A stretch of DNA of 64,000 nucleotides from Kibdelosporangium philippinense. GTDB lineage: Bacteria; Actinomycetota; Actinomycetes; Mycobacteriales; Pseudonocardiaceae. The stretch is from contig NZ_JAJVCN010000002.1 in assembly GCF_021390435.2 (NCBI RefSeq), positions 1 through 64,000 of the forward strand. The letters are read 5' to 3'. How positions within the stretch are numbered: the first letter of the stretch is position 1; the number at the start of each line of letters is the position of its first letter. Of the stretch, positions 16,575 to 25,051 are shown in pieces. A program made the position numbers and the translations under genes. The notes beneath the pieces were generated by a model that searched no databases, was not told the origin of the DNA, and was given only the letters and a program-made list of their open reading frames with translations.

Positions 16575-18473
16575 TCAGAGCTGGTAGAGACGGGCCCAGT
16601 TTTCGCGGCTGGTCAGCTCCGGCATCGCTTGCTTGTATTGCTGCTGGACCGCGTTTCCTTCGGCCATGAAGCGCTTCAGGATCGTTGCTGTTCGCTTGGC
16701 CAGCTTCATCATTTGGTCGCGGTCGTATTTGCGCAGGCGCACGCCTTCTTGCGATGCGTCTGTCACGGCTACGTTCGCGAAACGCGAGACGTGCCACCAC
16801 GTTGCGTCTTCCAGGCTGACCGCTCCACGATCCACCGAGTGCTTGCCTAGCAGTTGGTTCGTGATTTGCTGCAGCAGTCGGACTGGCTTGTTCTTGGGGG
16901 ATGGGCCTGCCGGGATCAGGGGCAGTTCACCGTTCTGCAGTTCTGGTACGTCTGCCGGGCTGTGCCTGAATGTGTCCGGGTACTGGGCGCGCAGGGCTCG
17001 GATCTCGGCCACCACCGCCGCGCCGCCGTCGTGCAGGATCGACGGGCCCACGAGGAAGTCTTCGACTGCTTTCAGCATCGTTGCTGCCAGGCCGTACTGC
17101 ATCGAGAGCAGGTAGCGGGTCAGCTGGGCGGCGATCACCCTTGCCACTCGCTTTGTGTTGAACGGGCTGTGCAGGGCTGCCGTGATCATCGAGTTGCGCA
17201 GGTTGAAGTACCTGTGCCAGTCGTCCCAGTCTTTCCAGTTGAAGTCCGCGTGCCAGACTCCCGCGCCTGGCAGGGTTACCGTTGCGAAGCCCGCTGCCTT
17301 CGCTCGGTAGCCGTATTCCGCGTCGTCCCATTGGAAGAACACCGGCAGGGGGTAGCCGACCGCTTTCACTATCTCCGTTGGGATCAGGCAGGACCACCAG
17401 CCGTTGTAGCCTGCTTCGACCCTTCTTTCCTGGCGGTTTGGCTTGCCGGTTTCCGCATCGACACCGAGTAGGTCCGCGTTGGACAGTGCCCCCGCCGAGA
17501 CCCTTCCGGCCGCTAGGCCTTCCAGGTCCGCGTATTCCGCTCCTACGTGCAAGTTGTTGGGGTGCAACAGGTTCAGCATTTGGCCGCCGACTATCACCGG
17601 GTGTGTCGTACGGTTGGCGAATGCTGTCAGGCGGATTGCGATGTCTGGCTCGAGCAACACGTCGTCGTCCATGAACAGGACGTTCGCGTGGTCGGATTCC
17701 TTCGCGGCTTCAAACAATCCGCGGGTGAAGCCCGCTGCTCCGCCGAGGTTGGGCTGCTGGATGTACGCGAGCTTCTTGCCCAGTTTCTTCGCGACCGACG
17801 CGAACTTCGGGCGGGAGTCCACGGTGTCCGTGCCTTGGTCTGCCACGTAGATCGTGTCTACGACCGCCAGCGCGTCAGGGTCCGCTGCCAGAGCTTCGAG
17901 GGTGTTCAGGCAGTCGTCGGCACGGTTGCACGTGCAGATCACCACTGCCGTTGGCCGGAGCGTGTCGGGCGGGGCGACGGTCCAACGCACCTGTGACACA
18001 GCGAGCGTCTCGCCCACGCCGGTTTCGATGTCGAGCCACAACGCTCCGCCGTCGATGAAGCGGTCGAGCTTCGCGGACAGCGTGACGGGGCCGTCAGTTG
18101 ACACAACTGACGAGGTGATGGTCCGGGGTACGCCTTCGAAGTCCGACGCCTGGACCGTCACGCGGCCGGTGCCGGTGGCGACCAGTTCGACGCTTACTTC
18201 GCGCACGACCGTCCAGCGCTGCCAGTAGCTTGCGGGGAAACGGCCGAAGTACGTGTTCATCGACACGGCCGATGAGGGTTCGACCGAGATGCCGTCGCGG
18301 GTTCGCCGGGCTGTTCCGGCCGTTACTTGCGCGTAGAGGTCTTCGCTGACCAGCGGGGATGGGCCGGTGAACAGGGCGCGCTGTGCGACAAGGCTTGCGG
18401 GCTTCTGCGGGGCGCGGCCGTTGCTCCGCGGTGTGCGGGTGCTGGTCCGGGCCGGGGCGGTTTTGCCGGGCAT
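16575..18473 (-). CDS. glfT2: Galactofuranosyltransferase GlfT2
   Basis: The 632-residue protein has the four parts of GlfT2: an N-terminal beta-barrel, a GT-A domain (VVICTCNRADDC, then LFMDDDVLLEP with the metal-binding Asp triad), the acceptor site FFQWDDAEYGYR with VWHADF, and a C-terminal helical domain. GlfT2 polymerises the bulk of galactan, alternating beta-1,5 and beta-1,6 Galf linkages, on the cytoplasmic face of the membrane. The start ATG 18,473 has GAGAGG upstream. It follows the GtrA-like gene by 10 nt, so the two form an operon. Confidence 0.96.
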   Translation of the reverse strand: MPGKTAPARTSTRTPRSNGRAPQKPASLVAQRALFTGPSPLVSEDLYAQVTAGTARRTRDGISVEPSSAVSMNTYFGRFPASYWQRWTVVREVSVELVATGTGRVTVQASDFEGVPRTITSSVVSTDGPVTLSAKLDRFIDGGALWLDIETGVGETLAVSQVRWTVAPPDTLRPTAVVICTCNRADDCLNTLEALAADPDALAVVDTIYVADQGTDTVDSRPKFASVAKKLGKKLAYIQQPNLGGAAGFTRGLFEAAKESDHANVLFMDDDVLLEPDIAIRLTAFANRTTHPVIVGGQMLNLLHPNNLHVGAEYADLEGLAAGRVSAGALSNADLLGVDAETGKPNRQERRVEAGYNGWWSCLIPTEIVKAVGYPLPVFFQWDDAEYGYRAKAAGFATVTLPGAGVWHADFNWKDWDDWHRYFNLRNSMITAALHSPFNTKRVARVIAAQLTRYLLSMQYGLAATMLKAVEDFLVGPSILHDGGAAVVAEIRALRAQYPDTFRHSPADVPELQNGELPLIPAGPSPKNKPVRLLQQITNQLLGKHSVDRGAVSLEDATWWHVSRFANVAVTDASQEGVRLRKYDRDQMMKLAKRTATILKRFMAEGNAVQQQYKQAMPELTSRENWARLYQL

Positions 18474-18483
18474 CGCGCCTCTC

Positions 18484-18921
18484 TCAGTCGCGGAACACCA
18501 CGGTCCGCAACATCACGAAGTTGATCAAGGTTGCCGTGCCCTGGGCGATCACCCACGCCACGGTGAGGTGCCACCGGAAGTCGCCGAGTAGGTGCAGCAT
18601 CAGCGCGTTCACACCAACGTTCACAAAGAACGTCGTGGTGTAGAGCAGCATGAACTTCGCTACCGGCGCGGCACCGCCCGAGGCGTTGAACGTCCAACGC
18701 CGGTTGATCAGGTAGGCGGTGGTGGTACCGAGGATGAAGCTTATCGCCTTCGCCGCGTGCACCCACGTACCCACCGCGACCAATGCCTGGTAGCTGCCGT
18801 AATCCACGCCCGCGGCCAGCACTCCGACCACGACGAACCGAAAGATCTGGGTCAGCAAACCCACACTCTGCGAACCGGTGGGAGAGGAGCCAGCGTCCGC
18901 AGCGTCCAATGTCGTCACCAT
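18484..18921 (-). CDS. GtrA-family membrane protein (Rv3789-like)
   Basis: The 145-residue protein has four membrane helices in the GtrA/DPMS pattern, starting FRFVVVGVLAAGVDYGSYQAL and containing AYLINRRWTFN. In mycobacteria Rv3789 sits next to the decaprenyl-phosphoryl-arabinose genes. It has been proposed to act as a flippase or as an anchor for arabinosyltransferase. Here it is co-transcribed with glfT2 and divergent from dprE2, keeping the arabinogalactan link. The N-terminal 20 residues are polar and probably cytoplasmic. Confidence 0.9.
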   Translation of the reverse strand: MVTTLDAADAGSSPTGSQSVGLLTQIFRFVVVGVLAAGVDYGSYQALVAVGTWVHAAKAISFILGTTTAYLINRRWTFNASGGAAPVAKFMLLYTTTFFVNVGVNALMLHLLGDFRWHLTVAWVIAQGTATLINFVMLRTVVFRD

Positions 18922-19069
18922 GATTCCTCACTGCTCGGCGCCCCAAGCAGTCTAAAAGTCGGCCGTCGGTACGCTCAGCCGGGTGGAGCGACGCGGCGAA
19001 AGGTGCGCGCCGACGTCGCCCCTGACCGGACTCTTTGTCTCCGATATGCCCGTAAAGGATGAGGCTCAC

Positions 19070-19828
19070 GTGATCGACGCGGTTGGCAGCCCACAGTCCC
19101 TGTTGTTGCTCGGCGGCACCTCCGAGATCGGCCTCGCGGTCGCCGAGCGCTACGCACGTCAGCGACCAGCATTGCGGGTCATGCTCGCGGGCCGCTTGTC
19201 CGACCGTCTCGACGCGGCCGCAGCTCGGTTGCGTGAGGCGGGCGCGACGGTCTCCACGTTGGCGTTCGACGCGCGTATGCCCGACACCCACACCGAGGTG
19301 ATCGAGAAAGCGTTTGCGGACGGCGACATCGATGTGACCATCGTCGCGTTCGGTGTGCTCGGTGACCAGGAAGAGGCGTGGACGAACGTCGACGTCGCGC
19401 GCGAGCTGGCGGAAATCAACTACGTCGCCGCGTTGACCATCGGCGTGCCGCTCGCCGAGCGCCTGCGCAAGCAGGGCCACGGCTCGATCGTCGCGTTGTC
19501 ATCCGCGGCCGGTGAGCGGGCCCGTAGGTCGAACTTCGTGTACGGCTCGACCAAAGCCGGTTTCGACGCGTTCTACACGGGCCTGACGTACGCCCTCAAG
19601 CCGCACGGCGTGACCGTCACGGTCGTCCGCCCGGGCTTCGTGCGCACGAAGATGACCGAGGGCCTGAAAGCGGCTCCGCTGTCCCAGACGGCCGACCAGG
19701 TCGCCGACACCGTGGTCAGCGCCGTGCGCAACCGTCGTGAGCAGGTATGGGCGCCTGCGGCGATGCGTGGCGTGATGTCGATCCTGCGGCACGTGCCGCG
19801 GCCGATCTTCCGCAAGCTGCCGTTCTAG
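19070..19828 (+). CDS. dprE2: Decaprenylphosphoryl-2-keto-ribose reductase DprE2
   Basis: The 252-residue short-chain dehydrogenase starts VIDAVGSPQSLLLLGGTSEIG, nearly the N-terminus of mycobacterial DprE2 (shown split around its NAD loop GGTSEIG). The catalytic Ser-Tyr-Lys is visible in ALSSAAGE and FVYGSTKAGF. DprE2 reduces the 2-keto intermediate made by DprE1 to decaprenyl-phosphoryl arabinose, the arabinose donor for the wall. The GTG at 19,070 is chosen because AAAGGATGAGG precedes it. Its partner dprE1, usually adjacent, is not in this window. Confidence 0.93.
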   Translation: MIDAVGSPQSLLLLGGTSEIGLAVAERYARQRPALRVMLAGRLSDRLDAAAARLREAGATVSTLAFDARMPDTHTEVIEKAFADGDIDVTIVAFGVLGDQEEAWTNVDVARELAEINYVAALTIGVPLAERLRKQGHGSIVALSSAAGERARRSNFVYGSTKAGFDAFYTGLTYALKPHGVTVTVVRPGFVRTKMTEGLKAAPLSQTADQVADTVVSAVRNRREQVWAPAAMRGVMSILRHVPRPIFRKLPF

Positions 19829-19833
19829 CCAGA

Positions 19834-19865
19834 ATGCTGGGGTGTCCGAGCGGGCACCCCAGCAT
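19834..19865. terminator. Bidirectional terminator between dprE2 and ubiA
   Basis: An 11-bp perfect stem (ATGCTGGGGTG at 19,834-19,844 with 19,855-19,865) has a 10-nt loop and lies between convergent genes. Confidence 0.8.
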
Positions 19866-19871
19866 GAAGGC

Positions 19872-20795
19872 TCAGAGGTAGACGGCCAGCGCCAGCGAAG
19901 CGACCCACGTGATACCGAGGATCTGCAGGACGCGATCCTTCAGCGCGATGTCCTCGGGTGCTCCGGCGGTACCACCGTCAACGTCCACGGCGTAGCGCAG
20001 CACAGCGATGACGAACGGGATCATCGAGACCGAGGACCAGACCGAGTTGTGGTGGTCCTGGCGGATCTCGAACGCCCACAGGCCGTAGGTCATGATCACC
20101 ACGGCCGCTGACGTTGCCCAGACGAACCGCAGGTAGCTGGACGAATACTTGGCCAGCGAGGCCCTGATCTTCGCGCCGGTCTTCTCAAAAAGAGTGATCT
20201 CGGCATACCGCTTGCCGGACACCATGAACAACGAGCCGAACGCGGTCACCAGCAGGAACCATGGCGACAGCGGGATACCGGCGGCCGCACCACCGGCGAT
20301 CGCACGCATCAGGAAGCCGGAGGCCACGATGCACAGGTCGATCACGGTCTGGTGCTTGAGACCGAAGCAGTACGCGAGCTGGACGATCTCGTAGACGCCG
20401 ATCACCACGGCCAGCTCCCAGCTGGCCACGAACGAGATGCCGAGCGCGCCGAGGAACAGCACAACCGCGATGACCCAGGCGAGCTGGGTTGGCACGATTC
20501 CGGCCGCGATCGGCCGGTTGCGCTTGGTCGGGTGCGCGCGGTCCGCTTCGACGTCCAACGTGTCGTTGACGAAGTACACGGCCGACGCGGCGAGGCAGAA
20601 GGCGACGAACGCGATCCCGGCGTCAGCAAGGACCGCGGTGTCGGTCAGCCGCGACGCGGTGAACGGCGCGGCCAGCACCAGGATGTTCTTGATCCACTGA
20701 CGTGGCCGCGCGGTCCTGATCAGACCGGCGACCACGTTGGTGGATGCCTTGGGCACCTGGGTGGCTTCAGTTGCTTCGTCCACTGTGTTGCCCAT
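19872..20795 (-). CDS. ubiA: Decaprenyl-phosphate phosphoribosyltransferase (DPPR synthase, UbiA family)
   Basis: The 307-residue membrane prenyltransferase has about eight or nine helices. The first Asp-rich motif is NDTLDVEADRAHPTK with KRNRPIAAG after it, as in Rv3806c. It transfers 5-phosphoribosyl from PRPP to decaprenyl phosphate, the first committed step toward decaprenyl-phosphoryl arabinose. The gene is last in a glf-PAP2-ubiA operon and its start overlaps the PAP2 gene by 29 bp. Confidence 0.94.
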   Translation of the reverse strand: MGNTVDEATEATQVPKASTNVVAGLIRTARPRQWIKNILVLAAPFTASRLTDTAVLADAGIAFVAFCLAASAVYFVNDTLDVEADRAHPTKRNRPIAAGIVPTQLAWVIAVVLFLGALGISFVASWELAVVIGVYEIVQLAYCFGLKHQTVIDLCIVASGFLMRAIAGGAAAGIPLSPWFLLVTAFGSLFMVSGKRYAEITLFEKTGAKIRASLAKYSSSYLRFVWATSAAVVIMTYGLWAFEIRQDHHNSVWSSVSMIPFVIAVLRYAVDVDGGTAGAPEDIALKDRVLQILGITWVASLALAVYL

Positions 20796-21306
20796 GACGT
20801 CCCTTCCGACCCTTCAGCTTGCGGCGCGCTATCCCACCGATGGCGGCACCGAGAACGGAACCGGCCACCACGTCACTGGGGTAGTGCACGCCGAGCACCA
20901 TCCTCGACAGGAGCATCGGCGGAACCAACATCGGTGATAGCCGCTTGCCGGTAAGCGCTCCATAAACAACGGCCGCGGCCGTTGTCGACGTCGCGTGTGC
21001 CGACGGGAAGCTCAGCTTCGACGGCGTGCCGACGTGCACCTGCACAGTCTCATGGTCCGGCCTCGTGCGCTTGACCACACGCTTGACCACGACAGACGCA
21101 GCGTGTGCCGCGAACACGGCGCCAGCGGCCACGAGCCAGTCCTTGCGGCGCTCACGGTCGACGGCGGCGCCGACCGCGCCGATCGCCAGCCAGCCGAGGC
21201 TGTGCTCACCGAAGTGCGACATGCCGCGGGCGACCTTGATCACCGCGGGTTTCGCGATGGCGTCCTGCACCGAGGCGAGGACCGCGATCTCCTTGGAATC
21301 AGGCAT
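20767..21306 (-). CDS. PAP2-family phosphatase (Rv3807c-like; decaprenylphosphoryl-5-phosphoribose phosphatase)
   Basis: The 179-residue membrane protein has the three acid-phosphatase motifs: KRVVKRTRP, FPSAHA and SRMVLGVHYPSDVV. The homologue Rv3807c is thought to remove the 5-phosphate of DPPR between the DPPR synthase and DprE1 steps. Gene order (glf, PAP2, ubiA, all minus, overlapping by 8 and 29 bp) supports this. The extreme C-terminus is a Lys/Arg-rich tail. Confidence 0.92.
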   Translation of the reverse strand: MPDSKEIAVLASVQDAIAKPAVIKVARGMSHFGEHSLGWLAIGAVGAAVDRERRKDWLVAAGAVFAAHAASVVVKRVVKRTRPDHETVQVHVGTPSKLSFPSAHATSTTAAAVVYGALTGKRLSPMLVPPMLLSRMVLGVHYPSDVVAGSVLGAAIGGIARRKLKGRKGRHGQHSGRSN

Positions 21307-22522
21307 CGAACGACCCGTCGAGCGGCGCGCCCGTGGTCAGGTGCGGCGCGACCTTGTTGTCGAACGTGCTCAGCGCGGAGCCGATCGCCATGTGCATGTC
21401 GAGGTACTTGTAGGTGCCGAGCCGTCCGCCGAAGATGATGTTGCGCTCCTTGGCTTCGCCCTTGATGAGCTCGCGGTAGCGCTCCAGCTTGGCGCGGTCT
21501 TCCGGCGTGTTGATCGGGTAGTACGGCTCGTCGTCTTCCTTGGCGAACCGCGAGTACTCCCGCACGATGACCGTCTTGTCGGCCGGGTAGTCGCGCTCCG
21601 GGTGGAAGTGGCGGAACTCCAGGATCCGGGTGAACGGCACGTCCTCGTCGGCGTAGTTCATCACCGAGGTGCCCTGGAAGTCACCCGTGGTGGACACGAC
21701 CTCCTGCTCGAGGTCGACCGTGCGCCAGCCGAGGCGGCCCTCGGAGTAGTCGAAGTAGCGGTCGACCGGGCCGGTGTAGATCGTCGGCGTGCCAGCCGGG
21801 ATCTGGTCACGGACCTCGAAGTAGTCGACGTTCAGCCGGACCTCGATGTTCTCGTGCTCGGCCATCTTCTCCAGCCACGCGGTGTAGCCGTTTTTCGGCA
21901 GACCCTCGTAGGTGTCGTTGAAGTACCGGTTGTCGTAGTTGTAGCGGACCGGGAGCCGGGTGATGATGCTCTCCGAGAGCTCCTTCGGGTCCGTCTGCCA
22001 CTGCTTGGCGGTGTAGTTCTTGATGAACGCCTCGTAGAGCTTGCGGCCGATCAGCGAGATCGCCTTCTCCTCGAGGTTCTGCGCGTTCTTGGTCTCGAAC
22101 TCCGATGCCTGCTCGGCGACCAGTTGGCGGGCCTCGTCCGGCGTGAACGCCCGGCCGAAGAACTGGTTGATCATCGCGAGGTTCATCGGCAGCGGGTACA
22201 CCTGGCCCTGGTGGTTGGTGTAGACCCGGTGCTTGTAGTCAGTGAACTCGGTGAACTGGTTGACGTAGTCCCATACCCGCTTGTTGGACGTGTGGAACAG
22301 GTGCGCGCCGTACTTGTGCACCTCGATCCCGGTTTCCGGTTCGGCTTCCGAGTAGGCGTTGCCCCCGATGTGCGACCGGCGCTCGAGCACCAGAACCCGC
22401 TTGTTCAGCTTCGTCGCGGTCTGCTCCGCGACGGTGAGACCGAAGAATCCGGCACCGACGATTACCAGGTCATAGCCATCGAAGTTCACGGGCGCTGAGG
22501 GTACCGACTCGGCTGCGGTCAC
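21299..22522 (-). CDS. glf: UDP-galactopyranose mutase Glf
   Basis: The 407-residue FAD enzyme has the dinucleotide-binding motif VIVGAGFFGLTVAEQ, HIGGNAYSE and the flavin-contacting YGAHLFHTSN. The substrate-binding NYTAKQWQTDP and C-terminal GRLGTYKYLDMHMAIGSAL are also present. It converts UDP-galactopyranose to UDP-galactofuranose, the donor for GlfT1 and GlfT2. The GTG start at 22,522 is preceded by AAAGGGG. It is the first gene of the glf-PAP2-ubiA operon. Confidence 0.97.
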   Translation of the reverse strand: MTAAESVPSAPVNFDGYDLVIVGAGFFGLTVAEQTATKLNKRVLVLERRSHIGGNAYSEAEPETGIEVHKYGAHLFHTSNKRVWDYVNQFTEFTDYKHRVYTNHQGQVYPLPMNLAMINQFFGRAFTPDEARQLVAEQASEFETKNAQNLEEKAISLIGRKLYEAFIKNYTAKQWQTDPKELSESIITRLPVRYNYDNRYFNDTYEGLPKNGYTAWLEKMAEHENIEVRLNVDYFEVRDQIPAGTPTIYTGPVDRYFDYSEGRLGWRTVDLEQEVVSTTGDFQGTSVMNYADEDVPFTRILEFRHFHPERDYPADKTVIVREYSRFAKEDDEPYYPINTPEDRAKLERYRELIKGEAKERNIIFGGRLGTYKYLDMHMAIGSALSTFDNKVAPHLTTGAPLDGSFDA

Positions 22523-22608
22523 GTTCGACCAGCCCCTTTAACGGAGGAAGAACGCCTGCGCAAGCATTATCAACAGGCGTGTCGTTTGCGGTTTGTTAAC
22601 CAGGGTGC

Positions 22609-22672
22609 GCTCCCGACGGCCAACCTGGTGCGCGGGCTCCCCCGCCCATCGCGTCGGCTGATCGTCGGGAGC
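22609..22672 (-). promoter_or_regulatory. Inverted repeat in the glf upstream region
   Basis: A 10-bp perfect pair (GCTCCCGACG at 22,609-22,618 with 22,663-22,672) encloses a GC-rich 44-nt segment about 90 bp upstream of glf. The whole 22,523-22,864 gap between glf and the divergent small secreted protein holds no gene that I can support. The hairpin may belong to the glf leader. I could not fit a known riboswitch to it. Confidence 0.4.
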
Positions 22673-22864
22673 GGTTGCCCCCGCCCCTCCGGTGTGCTCA
22701 CTGGCACGTCAAAAGAGACGTCCATGCTGGGGAAGCGGTTCCACAGGGTCACACGAATGGCGTAACGCTAGACCGAAAGGTCGCTTGACCTGCGCCTTTC
22801 AGCCCACGCTGAAGGGTGGTCAGTTGCCCTGCGAACGGACTAATCCGGTGGGAAGATAACCGAC

Positions 22865-23092
22865 ATGATCAAGACAATGGGACGTATCGCCGCCGGTGTC
22901 GCGGCGGTGGGAATCATGTTCGGTGCTGCTGGCACCGCCTGGGCTGACTGGATCTACATCGGCAGCTACCCGAGTGAGGAACGGTGCGAAGCCGAGGCTG
23001 TCAAGTACCGCAGCAGCGACGTCGGCGCCAAGTGCTACTACGACCGCGGCCACGCCGAGTGGGACCTCATGATCTGGTCTATCGGCGGCTGA
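22865..23092 (+). CDS. Small secreted protein, function unknown
   Basis: The 75-residue precursor has a clear Sec signal peptide (MIKTMGRIAAGVAAVGIMFG, cleavage after AWA). The mature peptide is about 48 residues, with Cys in EERCEAE and AKCYYD that could form one disulfide, and several Trp/Tyr. GGGAAG lies upstream of the ATG. A hairpin terminator follows. It stands alone between glf and an F420-type oxidoreductase. I do not recognise the family. Confidence 0.75.
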   Translation: MIKTMGRIAAGVAAVGIMFGAAGTAWADWIYIGSYPSEERCEAEAVKYRSSDVGAKCYYDRGHAEWDLMIWSIGG

Positions 23093-23107
23093 GCAGGCAG
23101 CTAGTGA

Positions 23108-23132
23108 GAGGGCGGGCCGGGGGCTCGCCCTC
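23108..23132. terminator. Terminator between convergent genes
   Basis: GAGGGCG (23,108-23,114) pairs with CGCCCTC (23,126-23,132). CTT follows on the plus strand. It separates the small secreted protein from the minus-strand oxidoreductase. Confidence 0.7.
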
Positions 23133-23141
23133 CTTCTCGGG

Positions 23142-24014
23142 TCAACGCAAGGCCGGTAGGACCTCGGCGGCGATGTCCTCCACGAGCTGCTCGGAGCCCG
23201 CGAAGATGCCGTCGTGCCGCGGCCACGGCACGGTCACGTCCGTGAAACCGAGCTCATCCGCGCGGCCAAGGACGTCCCGGAAATGCTCGACGCTCGTCAG
23301 CACGTACTCGGGCGCGCCATCCAGGTTCAGGTACCGGTCGATGGTCGCCTGGTTACGTCCCTCGCCCTCCAGAACCGATGCGAAACGGTTGGACACCTCG
23401 GCCACCGAGGCCCACCAAGCGTCCATGTCCTCGACAGGTTCGGCGCCTGTGGTTACCCAGCCGGTGCCGTAGCGGGCGGCCACGCGCATGGCCTTGGGGC
23501 CGTTGGCGGCCACGACGAACGGCAGCCGTGGCTTCTGTACGCATCCCGGGGCGTTGCGCGCCTCGACGGCCTCGTAGTACTCCCCGCGCCACGTGGTCTT
23601 GTCCTGGCGCAGCAGAAGGTCGAGGAGCTCGACGAACTCAGCGAAGCGCGCAGCGCGGCTACGCGGCGGGTTCGAGCCCATGACCATCGTGTCATAGCCT
23701 GCGCCACCTGCGCCGACGCCCAGGATGAAGCGACCGTCGGACACGTCGTCGACGGCCGTCAGCTCGCGGGCGAACGGGACCGGGTGGCGGAAGTTGGGTG
23801 ACGCGACCCAGGCGCCGAGGCGGATCTTGGAGGTCACCATGGCCGCCGCGGTCAGCGTCGGGATGGCACCGAACCAAGGCCCGTCCACCAGGCTGCGCCA
23901 GCCAAGGTGGTCGTAGGTCCACGCGTGGTCGAAGCCATATTCCTCCGCGGCACGCCACTTGGGCTCGGCTGCCCACCAACGATGTTCCGGGAGGATTTCG
24001 ATACCAACTCGCAC
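23142..24014 (-). CDS. LLM-class (luciferase-like) F420/FMN-dependent oxidoreductase
   Basis: The 290-residue TIM-barrel enzyme has the bacterial-luciferase fold: YGFDHAWTYDHL, IRLGAWVASPNFRHP, SDGRFILGVGAGG and LPFVVAANGPKAM. Similar actinobacterial proteins use F420. Its substrate is unknown. It is monocistronic, lies between the glf and HAD genes, and is not part of the luxC/luxE block that begins 1 kb away on the same strand. Confidence 0.88.
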   Translation of the reverse strand: MRVGIEILPEHRWWAAEPKWRAAEEYGFDHAWTYDHLGWRSLVDGPWFGAIPTLTAAAMVTSKIRLGAWVASPNFRHPVPFARELTAVDDVSDGRFILGVGAGGAGYDTMVMGSNPPRSRAARFAEFVELLDLLLRQDKTTWRGEYYEAVEARNAPGCVQKPRLPFVVAANGPKAMRVAARYGTGWVTTGAEPVEDMDAWWASVAEVSNRFASVLEGEGRNQATIDRYLNLDGAPEYVLTSVEHFRDVLGRADELGFTDVTVPWPRHDGIFAGSEQLVEDIAAEVLPALR

Positions 24015-24132
24015 GATGATCGACCGTAGCGCCTTCGCCTATCTGTCGCCCAGCTTACGGCCATTTGGACGCTCAAGTTGACGTCAATCACAACGTTCGG
24101 CCTGTTTGTGGCCATCGGGCAGGATGGAATAC

Positions 24133-24936
24133 GTGGAGAAGCCCCTGCTGATCGCCTCTGATGTCGACGGAACCTTGCTCGATGTGACCGAAACGATCAC
24201 TGCCCGTACCAAGGACGTCCTCGACCGGGTGGTCGCATCGGGGACGCCATTCCTGCTCGTCAGCGGCCGTCCGCCGCGGTGGATCCGGCCGATCGCGGAA
24301 ATGGCGGACGTCAACGGCCTTTCGGTCTGCGCGAACGGTGCCGTGCTGTACGACATCGGCAAAGACACTGTGGTGTCAGCGGAAACCCTCGATCCCGCGC
24401 TGTCGCGCAACATCGCCGACACGGTCAAGGAACTGCTGCCGGGATCGGTTGTCGCGGTGGAACGTCACCCGCACAACGGGATCGACGAGACGTTCGTCTG
24501 CGAGCCGGACTACGCAAGCCCTTGGGGCGACACGAAGATCCCTGTCCGTTCGCTCGCCGAGGCTGTTGGGCAGCCTGCCGTGAAGATCCTCATCCGGCAC
24601 CGGAACATGACCAGCGACGAGATGGCCCGTACGGTGGTTCCGGTCCTGCGGGACCACGCGACCATCACGTACTCGACCAACCAGGGCCTGCTTGAGTTTT
24701 CCAAGAAGGACGTGACCAAGGCGACCGGGTTGGCCAAGGCCGCTGAGATGTTCGGCATCGGCCGGGCCGACATTGTCGCGTTCGGTGACATGCCCAACGA
24801 CATCCCGATGCTGGAGTGGGCAGGCCACGGTGTCGCGATGAGCAACGCGCACCCGGATGCACTTGCCGTGGCCGACGAGGTCACCGCGGCGAACTCGGAG
24901 GATGGGGTCGCGCAGGTCCTGGAACGCTGGTTCTAA
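24133..24936 (+). CDS. HAD-superfamily hydrolase, Cof type (Rv3813c-like)
   Basis: The roughly 267-residue protein has HAD motif I ASDVDGTLLD, motif II VSGRP, the Lys in FSKKDVTK and motif IV AFGDMPNDIPML. A C2B cap sits between motifs, as in sugar-phosphate phosphatases of the Cof family. M. tuberculosis has a related hydrolase close to glf, so the neighbourhood is conserved. I prefer the GTG at 24,133, with GGGCAGG 9 nt before it. ATG 24,124 has no room for a ribosome site. Confidence 0.88.
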   Translation: MEKPLLIASDVDGTLLDVTETITARTKDVLDRVVASGTPFLLVSGRPPRWIRPIAEMADVNGLSVCANGAVLYDIGKDTVVSAETLDPALSRNIADTVKELLPGSVVAVERHPHNGIDETFVCEPDYASPWGDTKIPVRSLAEAVGQPAVKILIRHRNMTSDEMARTVVPVLRDHATITYSTNQGLLEFSKKDVTKATGLAKAAEMFGIGRADIVAFGDMPNDIPMLEWAGHGVAMSNAHPDALAVADEVTAANSEDGVAQVLERWF

Positions 24937-24969
24937 CCCCTCGCGAGGGCCGAGTTTGCCGCGTCTAGA

Positions 24970-25051
24970 GCCGTGAAGGCCACCCTCGCGGCATCTAACG
25001 CGCCAAGGGAGGCCCTCACGCGTCTAACTCCGCGAGGGTGGCCTTCACGGC
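24970..25051. repeat. GTGAAGGCCACC palindrome; terminator overlapping the luxC stop codon
   Basis: A 22-bp perfect stem (24,970-24,991 with 25,030-25,051) starts GCCGTGAAGGCCACC. The stop codon of the luxC-like gene (25,045-25,047) lies inside the right arm. The inner part from 24,991 to 25,051 recurs almost unchanged at 60,046-60,107. Confidence 0.85.

Noticed and set aside
22523..22864. c-di-AMP or other known riboswitch upstream of glf
   Set aside because: The GC-rich region has a 10-bp inverted repeat but I could not match the conserved bases of a known class.
23142..24014. LLM oxidoreductase as the luciferase partner of LuxC/LuxE
   Set aside because: Its sequence fits F420-type oxidoreductases. 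It is about 1 kb from the lux-like block, separated by a divergent HAD gene, and no luxA/luxB pair exists.
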